Positions 32,847 to 41,833 are shown, numbered from the stretch's first letter. The stretch: 64,000 nucleotides of DNA from Trichomonas vaginalis G3 (GCF_026262505.1 NC_067203.1:4526001-4590000); one strand, 5' to 3'. The notes: generated from the sequence alone by a model not told the origin. A program made the numbers and translations.

Positions 32847-33134
32847 TTAGGGGGAAACCCCAAGTAAATTTAAGTTTTTATTTTTGGTATTCGTACCAAT
32901 TTGGAATGTGAAGACCACATCCCAACCTCTGTACGTGAGTCTTGGGTCCACGTCTAAGACCCTTCTGTAGCAATTCCAAGCCCGAGCAAATTCAATTGTC
33001 AACCACTCGTCTCCTCTGTAGTCTTCAATCCATTCTTTGAAGAGACGGTCGAGTTCGGGCTTGGAATATCTCTTGCCTGGGTCCGAGACCAACATTTGGT
33101 TGAACTGGACGAAGCGCTCAGGGATGTACGCCAT
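32847..33134 (-). CDS. Small Maverick protein, 95 residues
   Basis: MAYIPERFVQFNQMLVSDPG follows GTGACATTTTTTTAA. It looks like a small helical, possibly winged-helix domain (RYSKPELDRLFKEWIEDYRG) with conserved-looking Trp residues. This resembles C-terminal DNA-binding domains attached to viral primases, but on its own that is weak evidence. It converges with the HNH gene, 17 bp between stops. Confidence 0.6.
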   Translation of the reverse strand: MAYIPERFVQFNQMLVSDPGKRYSKPELDRLFKEWIEDYRGDEWLTIEFARAWNCYRRVLDVDPRLTYRGWDVVFTFQIGTNTKNKNLNLLGVSP

Positions 33135-33167
33135 TAAAAAAATGTCACTTTTTAAAAAATAAATTTT

Positions 33168-35317
33168 TTATTTCATGCAATGTTTAACTATTTCACCATC
33201 TTCTTTAACACCCCAGTACTTACGCTTGGAGAGGACATGAACTTCGGTGAAAATTTTGTCCAATTTGAATTGACCCATCTTTTCACCGACTTCCCATTTC
33301 AATGAGTTTGTTGTATCCTTCTTCGTTCGTCATGAGTGCGTCAATGTTCTCATAGTAAACCTTGACTTTGATTTGACTTCGGAGAAGAATTTGTTGTACT
33401 CGTCAAGGACTGCTTTTGCGAACTGAGGGTAAGACCAATGTTCGACAATAGGTTTTAATGTGGTTACTAAGCCACTTTGACCTTGAGTGAATTCGTACTT
33501 CAAAACAAAAGGAGAAAACCTTTCAACAAAGTTGTCGACCTTCTCATAATGTTTACTCTTCATCTCTTGAGGTTTCTTAATGGAATATCCCCATGTCGAA
33601 TTCATAAGCAATTTGAGTGTCATTGCAAGTTTGGGGTTTGAAGCTTTCCTAATATCATACAGTTGTTGTATGACTTTTCCAACTGTATAGTTCCTTCCCG
33701 GGAACTCACCATCTTCGTTTGGAATTCCAGTCGGAATATATTGGACAAACCTCATGTATGCAGCGTTAAGGTCGACATAGTATATCTTTTCATCTGAGTC
33801 GAACTTGTCGCAACCAATTGGTCCAGTTTGTGGAAATTCAAGTGAGTCTCTTATCTTCTGAGAAACTTCTCCTGTTATCTCATAAACATCGTCGAAGCAA
33901 CCTGTTTCATATAAAACCTTCTGACCTAACTCAGATGCTCTCCAATACAATTTGACGTCAATTGGATGTCTCAATGGAAGTTTGTTTATAGCATCTTGAA
34001 GTTCTTGCAACCTCATTGGAAGTTCTTCTGGTTCAGGTTGGTATCCGAACATACCAACCCCTTGTGGAACTGTGTACTTCTTTTGTACTAGAACTTTGTC
34101 TGGAACAACTTTTGGTCTTGCTAACAATGAAAAGTTTGTTTCGTCTTTTGGTACAAAAGTTTCTGTCAGCTTGTCATCTGGAATTGGTTCCAACAAACCT
34201 TTCTCGAAAAGAATGTTTACAGCTCTGACAATGTTGCACTTACTTTTACCAAAGAATGGGTTTGTAAGACTTTCGTTCAACATGAAGTGGTTGTGGACAA
34301 TTACAATCTTCAACCATGGTAAGTCTTTGTCAACAACATAGTCGTCATGTGAAGAACCTTTAGCTGTAGGTATGTTGACTCGGATATTGACATTTGCCAA
34401 CGGTGCAATTTTTGCCAATTGACCTCTGAGAATGTACCTTGTCTTCACACATGACTCAAGATACTTCATCTTCTCATCTGTAACAAGACCAGAGTTCCTG
34501 AGACATGTAAGAATACAAGGTTCATTGACAATTGTTTCAATTGAATTGTAAATTCCATACCTTGTCAAGTCAATGTCAGACTTATTTATGAACGGGAAGT
34601 ATCCAGCATGTTGTCTGACTGCTTGAGGGTTAGGTTGGTACCATTCGAACTTGACACTTGCAATTCCTTCAATTGCATTCAAAATGTCTGAGTCGGAGTC
34701 AACCATTTGTTCTCTCTTTGTAGTCTTGAAAGCGTCAAGAAGTTTTGCGGCTGTTTGTTCATTGCCATGTGCATAGTAAATGTGACCATCCAAATCTGTT
34801 CTGGTCAATCTGAGATTGTGTCCTTTCTTATTTCCGTCTTGTATGGCAGCAAGTACTCCATGAAGCCTTCTTTGTTCTTTCCTTCGTCAAAGTTTACTGT
34901 AAAGGTTCGACCAGATGTAATTTGACTTCTAACTTCACGATACTTTTCATATGCATATCTTGTTCTTTCCATGGGAGCATGTGCGTCTTCACCTTTTCCT
35001 TTTTTCCTTCTCAAAGGATGCAATTGTTCGTCATGTTTCCAGTAGAATCTGGCAAAGCCGTCGTGTCCTTCAACTTGAGGTTCACTAACATCGAAAGGCA
35101 TGTCCATAAGACGTTCTTCTTCTAACCTCTCTAGTCTGTTTGGATAATTTGCACGTGCTGTTTCCAAATCCATTTCGTAGCGAAGACCAGACAATTTGTC
35201 ATAGACTTTTATGGGTCTTCCCTTCCTATATTTAAAATTCTTCGAAACTCTCCAACCATATCTTTGTAACTCTGCTTTTATTCTAGCAGACTTTCTATCC
35301 ATTCTATATGGGGGCAT
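33168..35317 (-). CDS. Protein-primed-type family B DNA polymerase (two frameshifts)
   Basis: Replicates the element. The first 170 codons (MPPYRMDRKSARIKAELQRY, basic) join after a shift near 34830 to a long frame whose middle (AGYFPFINKSDIDLTRYGIY) matches the pre-catalytic region of Maverick polymerases. Motif A is YYVDLNAAYM, motif B is KLLMNSTWGYSI, and motif C would be YYENIDALM. A second shift near 33360 leads into motif C, and another near 33300 into the C-terminus (HVLSKRKYWGV), ending at 33168. Total about 715 residues, shorter than usual (often over 1000), and I cannot find the exonuclease motifs. Motif C has one Asp where DTD is usual, so activity is uncertain. Confidence 0.8.
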
Positions 35318-35347
35318 TTTTATAAAAATAAAAAAATATTTTTTTCT

Positions 35348-35572
35348 TTACTTTACATAACCGCCTGCTGCCATAAGTCTTTGACGCCAACCCATACCAG
35401 CTAATGAAGGTTGACTTGGTTTAGTTTGGAAACTAAACTTTGGTTTTGGTTTATCTTCAGTTTTTGGTTTTTCTTCTTCTATCGGTTTTTCGTCACTTTT
35501 CGGTTCCTCTGACTTTACTTCACTTGCAGGAACAGTTGTGTCGTCAACATCTTCATAAATATCATATGCCAT
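35348..35572 (-). CDS. Small acidic/Pro-rich Maverick protein
   Basis: MAYDIYEDVDDTTVPASEVK from the ATG at 35572. Mostly disordered with alternating Glu and Lys-Pro (EEKPKTEDKPKPKFSF), ending in a short conserved-looking motif GMGWRQRLMAAGGYVK. Its start overlaps the stop of the upstream broken gene (TGA 35562). No family recognised. Confidence 0.55.
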   Translation of the reverse strand: MAYDIYEDVDDTTVPASEVKSEEPKSDEKPIEEEKPKTEDKPKPKFSFQTKPSQPSLAGMGWRQRLMAAGGYVK

Positions 35573-35927
35573 TTGTTTTTGTTTTCCTTTCAACTTTTTG
35601 TGTGTTGTAAAGTTTAGAATATTTCGACTCTAAGTCAATGAGATGTTCTATAATGAACTGTTGGTCAGTGAAGTAAACTTTTCCATCTGTTGTCTCGAAA
35701 GCTCCTTCAGACTTCAATATTTTATTTGTGAGAGTCTGTTTCTTTTTGAGATACTAGCCGTTCCATTTCTATGAAAAGTGACTTTATAGTTAGGGTTTGT
35801 ATTTCCAGACCTGGCACTTTCTATTATTGAATTTTCTCTTCATCTGTAAGTTCTTTGACAGGTTTTGACAATGGTTCTGAACTTTTTGTTGTGGTGTCAA
35901 ATCTACCGTTTCAACTTCTTCGGTCAT
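35562..35927 (-). pseudogene. Broken Maverick gene of about 120 codons
   Basis: From the ATG at 35927 (MTEEVETVD) the coherent reading moves through three frames: SSEPLSKPVKELTDEEK, then SARSGNTNPNYKVTFHRNGT, then LTNKILKSEGAFETTDGK and IIEHLIDLESKYSKLYN, stopping at 35562. Each piece has normal composition, and the order is collinear. Whether mutation or sequencing error caused the shifts cannot be told here. Function unknown. Confidence 0.55.
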
Positions 35928-35962
35928 TTCATCTCAGTAAAAAATTTTAATTTGGTTTGTTT

Positions 35963-36112
35963 TCAACTGGTTGTTGTGTGTGGAGGTGGGATGGTTCCTT
36001 TAATAATATCATTCAGTTTCACATGCTGAGCCTGACTATATGGTATCGGTTTAAATGCTGGAAGCCGACAAATCCATCTTGAACTCATTTGTCTCAATGC
36101 TGCATTGTTCAT
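35963..36112 (-). CDS. Small Maverick protein, 49 residues
   Basis: MNNAALRQMSSRWICRLPAF from the ATG at 36112, after TTTTTATTGAGATGAA. It is Pro-rich toward the end. A frameshift would extend it to VENKPN near 35950. The same leader (TTTTTACTGAGATGAA) precedes the next gene at 35927, which supports both as real genes. No function recognised. Confidence 0.5.
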   Translation of the reverse strand: MNNAALRQMSSRWICRLPAFKPIPYSQAQHVKLNDIIKGTIPPPHTTTS

Positions 36113-36131
36113 TTCATCTCAATAAAAAACT

Positions 36132-36533
36132 TTACATTCCCCACGTTTGAGGCGGTTGAGGTTGGTTATTGTTTACCCACTGTTGTGCATGGTTATATCC
36201 TCTGTTAAAGAATCTTTCACCTTGGTCCATATAGTGTCCTGCTTGGTTATAGTAGTCATTTGCTTTGTTATAATAGTTTCCTGCTTGTCTTCCTACATTG
36301 TCCATCCATCTTTGAACTTTTCCTCTTGTTTCAGGATTTGGAATAAGATTTGTTGCATCTCGTGCTACATCCCAACCTTTCTGTACAGTTTGTATAATAG
36401 GTTGTGCTTTCTCTTTCAGTATACCTAATGTACTCAAAATCTTCCTTCCAATTCCAAATGCACCTCTGGCTATTGTTCCCACTGCGGGTAAAAATCTAGA
36501 TGCGACTCCTGCTAATGCGCCAAATAAACCCAT
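36132..36533 (-). CDS. Candidate myristoylated virion protein 1
   Basis: 133 residues. MGLFGALAGVASRFLPAVGT has Gly at position 2 and small residues at 5-6, the pattern used for N-myristoylation, followed by an amphipathic, Gly-rich helix. The second half is rich in Asn, Tyr, Gln and Gly (NYYNKANDYYNQAGHYMDQG). Short proteins with such N-termini in adenovirus-like and Polinton-like viruses are internal capsid proteins that disturb membranes during entry. That role is inference from composition. It diverges from the integrase with 17 bp between starts. Confidence 0.6.
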   Translation of the reverse strand: MGLFGALAGVASRFLPAVGTIARGAFGIGRKILSTLGILKEKAQPIIQTVQKGWDVARDATNLIPNPETRGKVQRWMDNVGRQAGNYYNKANDYYNQAGHYMDQGERFFNRGYNHAQQWVNNNQPQPPQTWGM

Positions 36534-36550
36534 TTCTTACAGGGTAAAAA
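36534..36550. promoter_or_regulatory. 17-bp divergent start spacer
   Basis: TTCTTACAGGGTAAAAA separates the ATG of the myristoylated protein gene (minus) and of the integrase gene (plus). Any promoter for one gene must lie at the edge of, or inside, the other. Confidence 0.6.
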
Positions 36551-37510
36551 ATGACGAATCCAAACAAGGACCCGTATGTTTCTAAAGCGACAAAGAAAGC
36601 ACTCATGATAAAAATCTTTAGTTCAACACCAAATGCTTGGTTTATGGATATCTTGGAAAACATTCCGAGAGTTAGAACAGATGGACCTCCATACTGGTTA
36701 ATATTTGTTGGTCAAAACACAAGATACTGTGAAGCCATACCATTATGGTCCAAAAATATTTTAGATGTGAAAACTGCTTTGACAATATTCGTTGACAAAT
36801 ACCATCCAACAAAACTGACATCTGACTGTGAAAGTTCTTTCAAATCAGATGATGTAAAAAACTATCTGCGTTCAAAAAATGTAAACCAATATTTCATTGT
36901 CGACCAAAACCATTCTGCTCTTGGTGTCATTGACGGTTGTATAAAAATGTTAAGAGACTTAAACCAACCACAGGGTGGTGAAGCAAATGAAATGTCATAT
37001 GACGACAAGTATAGACACTTCTCCATGGCAAAGATGAGACAAGTTTTAAATATTTACAATAACCGTAAACAAAAAGGTTTGGGAAACCACTCCCCCGAAG
37101 AAATGAAAAACAACCCTGACTTAGAGAAAGACTATATATTTAATAATTTAGTCAAAAGAGACAAACAAGAAAGAATGCCGGGCTTCAAACTTCAGAAAGG
37201 TGACAAAGTAAAAATAGAAATACCTAAACGCGACCCATATGAAAATACTATTGACTATGACAACAATGGGAACCCGACAGGTACTCACATTCGTGTTCGT
37301 AAAAATAGAAGAAAGTATACAAGAGAATATTATGAAGTTTTAGGCAAACATGGCAAAATGTACACACTGCAAGCAGAAGATAAAACTACTATTGTCAGAC
37401 CTCGTTTCAAACTTGTCAAAGTTCAAGGTGGTATACTTTCAAAGACAGTTCCTAACAAATATAAGACAACTCCTGACGAATATGCTAAAGAAGTTGAAAA
37501 TGACGACTAA
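36551..37510 (+). CDS. Retroviral-type (rve) integrase of Maverick 1
   Basis: Inserts the element into host DNA. 319 residues. The catalytic triad is visible as D33 (WFMDIL), D92 (LTSDCESSF) and D128 (SALGVIDGCIKMLRD). The last two are separated by 35 residues, as in DD35E enzymes, but the third acid is Asp, not Glu. The N-terminal zinc-binding HHCC module is absent. The C-terminal third is a basic strand-rich domain (GDKVKIEIPKRD, VRPRFKLVKV) probably for DNA binding. The second element has a longer integrase with Asp at the same place. Its stop overlaps that of the fibre gene by 4 bp. Confidence 0.9.
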   Translation: MTNPNKDPYVSKATKKALMIKIFSSTPNAWFMDILENIPRVRTDGPPYWLIFVGQNTRYCEAIPLWSKNILDVKTALTIFVDKYHPTKLTSDCESSFKSDDVKNYLRSKNVNQYFIVDQNHSALGVIDGCIKMLRDLNQPQGGEANEMSYDDKYRHFSMAKMRQVLNIYNNRKQKGLGNHSPEEMKNNPDLEKDYIFNNLVKRDKQERMPGFKLQKGDKVKIEIPKRDPYENTIDYDNNGNPTGTHIRVRKNRRKYTREYYEVLGKHGKMYTLQAEDKTTIVRPRFKLVKVQGGILSKTVPNKYKTTPDEYAKEVENDD

Positions 37511-39178
37511 GCAATTCTATACCATGCGTAAACTGTCATGTAAGGTGGCATGTATTCTTTACTTTGTCCCGTTGTTTGCGTATATCCTGAAACGAAATGT
37601 GTATGGTTTCCTTCTCCCTGCGTGTCATCCCAGTAACAATTTATAGCAAACTTAACGTCGTCTTTAACATCATATCCTTTACCTTTTGTCATTCCTGACC
37701 AATCCCAATATCTATGCTTATGCCAACCTGCTTGAGATGTACTTAAATCTATGTAATGACTGTGTGCAGGTAAATTTTCACCTGAAATCGTTTTACTTCC
37801 ACCTGTTTCCTTTGAAGAGTTTGCACAATACAAAAACCTGTCGACTATTTGTTCCCATGCACCAACACCAAACATTATTTGAGGACCTCTTGCATCCATA
37901 GATGTATAAATAGAACCTACTGGGTTCATTAAATCAAACATATGAGATATTATAGGATTGTCTCTTTTGAACTTAAAATATAGTGCAACTATTTTAGGTT
38001 TCTTCTGGTTTGTGTCAGAATATTTTTTATAATATAATCTTATGTTTTCAGGGTAGGTACAGTCTTGACTATAATATTTATTTCTGTCATCTGTATAATA
38101 ATATACTATTCTCGTTTTTTCTATTGCATTATATCTTTTATATCTATAATAATCTAAATATAATGTTAGCTTTTGTTCATCTACATGTGGTGTTCTGTCG
38201 TCATCTCCATAGTCATAATAATGTGGTGCTGGAGCTGGGTCAGGCAATGTCATATCTGCCATTTCATAAACTCTTAAATATTTCTTTTGTTCGTCTCCAT
38301 ATAAGTTTAAGTAGCAGTTGTTGTCTAATGGAACTTTAACTTGTGTACCATCATTCTTTTTATAGCTTACATACATTTCATTGTTATTTTTCGGAATGAG
38401 TTTATGCCGTGTACCATTTTTTTAAGGACTGTACCAACTGCCATCTAAAATATTTATTTTCTTCATTGACAGAAAAGTCACCAACAATAGTTTCAATATT
38501 TTTTGTTCCTATCAAACTTTGGTATATTTCATTGACATATGTTTTATCTGCTTTATTTTCAAGGCTAACGTTTAAGTCTGTTATTTCAGAAGATGTATGT
38601 GTATGTCCAACGTCACTTTTCCTGTTTAAGGTTTCTTGTAAGTTTGTAATATCAGATATAGAATGTGTATGAGTCTTATCTGCTTTTGTCTCTAATGTTT
38701 CCTTAAGACTTGGTATTTGGTTAATATAATGTATATGAGTCTTTTTAGAATATTCGTTTTCAGCTCTTGTCACTTCACTTGACATTTTATTGTCAACATA
38801 TGTTTTGTCTGCTAGTTCAGGATGAGTATGTTCTTTTGTTGCATAAGCATTGTTAGCTCTTTCTTCTTCTTTTGCTATTGCATCGTCTACATATTCTTTG
38901 TCAGCTTTGTTGTCAACATCTGCTTTCAAAAGAAGTTCATTTATAGGTTTCTCGTTTAAAGTTCCTTTTGTTGGATTTATACAGACAGTATTGTTCTTAT
39001 TGTCTTGAAATAGAAACTCATCTGTCATTGGGTTTATTGTCAGTTTTAAGTCACCCCCTTTCAATGACTCAGATATCTTAGAATAGTTTGAAAAGTTTGT
39101 TGTGTTCTTATTTAGAGCTTGCATAATGAGTTGTCGGTTGTGTTGTATTTCTCTCATAGACGCTGTTTCATTTGACAT
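37507..39178 (-). CDS. Fibre protein with phage gp10-like collar/C-terminal domain (one frameshift)
   Basis: About 555 residues in two frames: 39178-38402 then 38400-37507. The break is a run of seven T at 38417-38423, where the copy in element 2 has six T and stays in frame. The N-terminus MSNETASMREIQHNRQLIMQ leads to repeats of the type KADKTYVD and KTHTHSISDITNLQETL, a trimeric-stalk pattern of phage fibres. The C-terminal domain has ENLPAHSHYIDLS, WHKHRYW, EGNHTHFV and EYMPPYMTVYAWYR, with paired His motifs and the MPPY end typical of gp10-C/collar domains. It probably forms a receptor-binding spike. Such fibres are unexpected in a eukaryotic Maverick. Confidence 0.8.
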
Positions 39179-39196
39179 TTTTATTATAGATAAAAT
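39179..39196. promoter_or_regulatory. 18-bp divergent start spacer
   Basis: TTTTATTATAGATAAAAT lies between the fibre start (minus) and the gene at 39197 (plus). It is almost its own inverse (ATTTTATCTATAATAAAA), so both strands present the same TTTTAT element to their start codon. Confidence 0.65.
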
Positions 39197-40044
39197 ATGC
39201 TTCCAATAGAAAAAGAAAATTCTAGAGTTGCTACAACTAAACCATTAGATGAACTTTTTACTAATGTCGGTCAAAAGTTTGAGACAGATACTGTAAAGCA
39301 TGAAGGCTATCGTTTTGACTACCCATTAAGATGGTTAAGAGACCCATCTGTCACAAAAGCTATTGGCTTTCGAAGAATAAAGTTTGTGTCTGTAGAAGAT
39401 AAAAGTTTTCCATTTATTGTAAGGTTTCATATAGATTATACATCTGAAGGGCAACGAAAAATGTGGGAAGAAATTGAGCTAATACAAGTTGACCTCTCAT
39501 CTTCTCTACAGGCTGCATTAAAAATATAGAAGATAAAATAAATTCATGTTATGCAAAATATGCTGATGAATATGCGAATACCGATAGCACACTTTATGTG
39601 AGAATTGTATATGACAAACAAAATTCACAAGTGTCATTTCAAATCTACGAAGACAATCCAAATAAAGACGAACAAATATATACAGAATTCATTGCAATGT
39701 CATGGTATTATTTGCAAAGAATGTTAAATCAGAAAGTTGAACCTCCTTTAGCAAATATCTACAGTCGATATGCAAGAGATGAACCATATTTATTTAAAGA
39801 TGTTTTCGACCAAGATGCTGTGATAGTTCATGCTTCATTTTCTGGCGCCCAAAACTCTTTCTTATGCTTGGCAAATGACTTTTACGAAAAACCTACAAAG
39901 TTATACGAACCACCAAGTGGAAGTATTTCAGACTTTCAAGTATGGTTTACTACAGATGGAAGAAAAAGAATAATTCCATTATACCATGCGTTTTACTTAG
40001 AACTTAGTTTCATATACAACTACTATCGAACGGTAAAAATATAA
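39197..40044 (+). CDS. Maverick protein of unknown function, beta-rich (one frameshift)
   Basis: MLPIEKENSRVATTKPLDEL. The frame ends at 39529, but after a shift near 39510 it continues with IEDKINSCYAKYADEYANTD and stays open to 40044, about 280 residues. Strand-rich with many aromatics (PFIVRFHIDYTSEGQRKMWEE). It lies divergent to the fibre gene, and in element 2 another gene (63689) occupies the same position, so the pair may work together, for example as fibre and its capsid attachment. That is inference from position only. Confidence 0.65.
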
Positions 40045-40048
40045 TTTT

Positions 40049-40282
40049 TTAATATACCGGTTGTGGTTGCCAACTTGACTGTGGTGCAGGTTCAGGCTGT
40101 TGTATTACAGGAGCTTGTTCTTCTGGTTCAGGGTCTTTAGGTATAATACCAACAAACTGACCTACTCTTTTACCAATATTTTTGACACTGTTCCATACTC
40201 CTCTTCCGACAGATTTTATTCCATTCCATATACCTCTTCCAACATTTCGAAAGAAGTTTCCTATCTTACTGAAGAAACCCAT
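40049..40282 (-). CDS. Candidate myristoylated amphipathic virion protein 2
   Basis: 77 residues beginning MGFFSKIGNFFRNVGRGIWN. Gly2 with Ser5/Lys6 fits an N-myristoylation signal. It is followed by three related amphipathic basic segments (GRGIWNGIKSVGRGVWNSVK), which would lie on a membrane or bind nucleic acid, then a Pro/Gln/Glu tail. The composition resembles membrane-active capsid-associated peptides of adenovirus-like particles. Start preceded by TTTTTACATATAGTAAA. Confidence 0.6.
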   Translation of the reverse strand: MGFFSKIGNFFRNVGRGIWNGIKSVGRGVWNSVKNIGKRVGQFVGIIPKDPEPEEQAPVIQQPEPAPQSSWQPQPVY

Positions 40283-40300
40283 TTTACTATATGTAAAAAT

Positions 40301-40663
40301 CTAATGTCCGCCTAGTCTCTTACGTTTCCTGTTGAGTTCCATAGCATTCTTTAACTGGAGCTCATACATTCTGTTTCTCCTCTGGTAGAAAACATATTCT
40401 GGGTCAACTCCTGTGTTCGCGTCATCTGCATAAAGTTGTTTATATCCCACTTCAGGGTTTGTATAAAACTCTTTCCATCTCATATTTACATACCATGGTG
40501 GCAAACCTAACGCAGCGTCATTTGACATGGCAGTTTGCATTTGTACATCTGTTGGCACTTGACCATAGTTTGCCATTGCAGTTTGTATTCTAACTTCATT
40601 TGGAATATTCTCTGGGTTTGGTTGTCCAGGTTGCTGTGCATTCGCTAAGTTATGTGCGTCCAT
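40301..40663 (-). CDS. Maverick protein with internal sequence repeat, 120 residues
   Basis: MDAHNLANAQQPGQPNPENI, then two related segments (VRIQTAMANYGQVP and VQMQTAMSNDAALG), an aromatic segment (LPPWYVNMRWKEFYTNPEVG) and a basic C-terminus (NRKRKRLGGH). Start preceded by TTTTTATCTAATATTAA. No family recognised, possibly a structural protein. Confidence 0.6.
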   Translation of the reverse strand: MDAHNLANAQQPGQPNPENIPNEVRIQTAMANYGQVPTDVQMQTAMSNDAALGLPPWYVNMRWKEFYTNPEVGYKQLYADDANTGVDPEYVFYQRRNRMYELQLKNAMELNRKRKRLGGH

Positions 40664-40686
40664 TTAATATTAGATAAAAATATCTC

Positions 40687-40818
40687 TTACGAGTACATAT
40701 GCTGAACATTTGCAGGCATTGGTTCATCTTCATATTCTCTGTACTTTTCTGCCACGTCAAATAAATAAATGACACAATGGAAAAAACCTAAAACAAGTAG
40801 TCCTATTTCAAACCACAT
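40687..40818 (-). CDS. Tiny membrane protein, 43 residues
   Basis: MWFEIGLLVLGFFHCVIYLF forms one hydrophobic segment at the N-terminus, followed by a charged tail (VAEKYREYEDEPMPANVQHM). The ATG at 40818 lies inside the last codons of the methyltransferase gene, so the two overlap by 16 bp in different frames and may be co-expressed. It resembles the small membrane proteins many viruses encode, with function unknown. Confidence 0.5.
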   Translation of the reverse strand: MWFEIGLLVLGFFHCVIYLFDVAEKYREYEDEPMPANVQHMYS

Positions 40819-41621
40819 TTACTTACTAATAAAATTTCTTTATTGTGACACTTTCTCCAGTTTATAGGACCTCTCTCATATTCTATCTTGTCATATATAA
40901 ACTCATAGTCATGTATGTCCTCTAACCATCTCATAACGGTTTCCAAACCACTTTTATCGGATGTAAAGTAAAAGCATGGATGGTTATGTATAACGTCTAA
41001 AGTTTCTAAAGAGTCTCTCAAAGTCCAGTCTACTTGGTATTGAAAATCCCATGTGTTATAGAACGGCGGGTCCACTATAAAGAAAACATTTTCCTTGTCT
41101 TTATATTTTTCATACAACTCTGTCCAATGACATCTCACAAACTCTATACCCTCAATATATTTTTCTATGTTCTCTTTGAAAACATTTGTATAGTTAAGAT
41201 ATAAAACTTTTGACATAAGTGTTTCAATGTCATGAACTCTTATAGCACCACTATATAATAGTCTAGCAGATATACTATCCCAGTCTATATATTCTGCTTT
41301 TTTCAAAACCTCTCTCACAATATTTTTGTTATCTAATGGTATACGTTCCATCTTACCTATAGGTATCTTTTCTTTTAACTCTTTCAATATATTGTTTGTG
41401 TCTGGTATATGTTTGAGACGGTCCATATAGTTGTCGAAGTCATTGCATATAATCTTTGAGTCTGGGAATATTGTATGACATAAATGGGATATATAGAAAC
41501 TTCCACCGAACAAATCTACAAATGTTAGACCATTCGGTAGTTTCTTAAGTTCTCTCAATATAATATCTTTACATCTACTCTTATTTCCAAAGAACGGTAA
41601 CGGCGGTTTTGTAAAATTCAT
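40803..41621 (-). CDS. Dam-like (D12 class) DNA N6-adenine methyltransferase
   Basis: Methylates adenine in DNA. 272 residues, complete. PLPFFGNKSRCKDIILREL matches the N-terminal G.K region, FVDLFGGSFYIS is the AdoMet-binding motif I, ICNDFDNYM follows, and FFIVDPPFYNTWDF is the catalytic motif IV (DPPF where DPPY is common). The start follows TTTTTATTATTATATATAA. In trichomonads 6mA is abundant and Maverick-linked adenine methyltransferases are known, so this enzyme may mark element or host DNA. Its target site cannot be read from the sequence. Confidence 0.85.
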   Translation of the reverse strand: MNFTKPPLPFFGNKSRCKDIILRELKKLPNGLTFVDLFGGSFYISHLCHTIFPDSKIICNDFDNYMDRLKHIPDTNNILKELKEKIPIGKMERIPLDNKNIVREVLKKAEYIDWDSISARLLYSGAIRVHDIETLMSKVLYLNYTNVFKENIEKYIEGIEFVRCHWTELYEKYKDKENVFFIVDPPFYNTWDFQYQVDWTLRDSLETLDVIHNHPCFYFTSDKSGLETVMRWLEDIHDYEFIYDKIEYERGPINWRKCHNKEILLVSKCGLK

Positions 41622-41833
41622 TTATATATAATAATAAAAATGTTTTTACCCGAAAAGTGATAGAAAAGTGACAAAACATGAAAACATATATAATTTGTGA
41701 AAAGCGACATAAAAAGTGACATTTAAAAAAGTGACACCATTAATATGATGTAAATAACAACGGTTTTGGTTTTGTCACCGGCTGGTCGGCTGGGGTTCGG
41801 TCCTCCTCTTGGGTCTTGGGCAAAATTTCTTAT
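41622..41833. promoter_or_regulatory. Right subterminal region with repeated AAAGTGACA boxes
   Basis: AAAAGTGATAG, AAAAGTGACAAAA, AAAGCGACATAA, AAAGTGACATTT and AAAGTGACACC follow one another between 41655 and 41738. The same GTGACATTT sequence is the upstream motif of the 29.6-33.1 kb genes. A GC-richer stretch then leads into the TIR. Candidate roles are promoter, integrase or replication-protein binding. Confidence 0.5.

Noticed and set aside
33330-35317. Programmed frameshifting to explain split polymerase, fibre and ATPase genes
   Set aside because: Shift points differ in direction and context, and duplicate copies are in frame at several of them, so errors or mutation are simpler.
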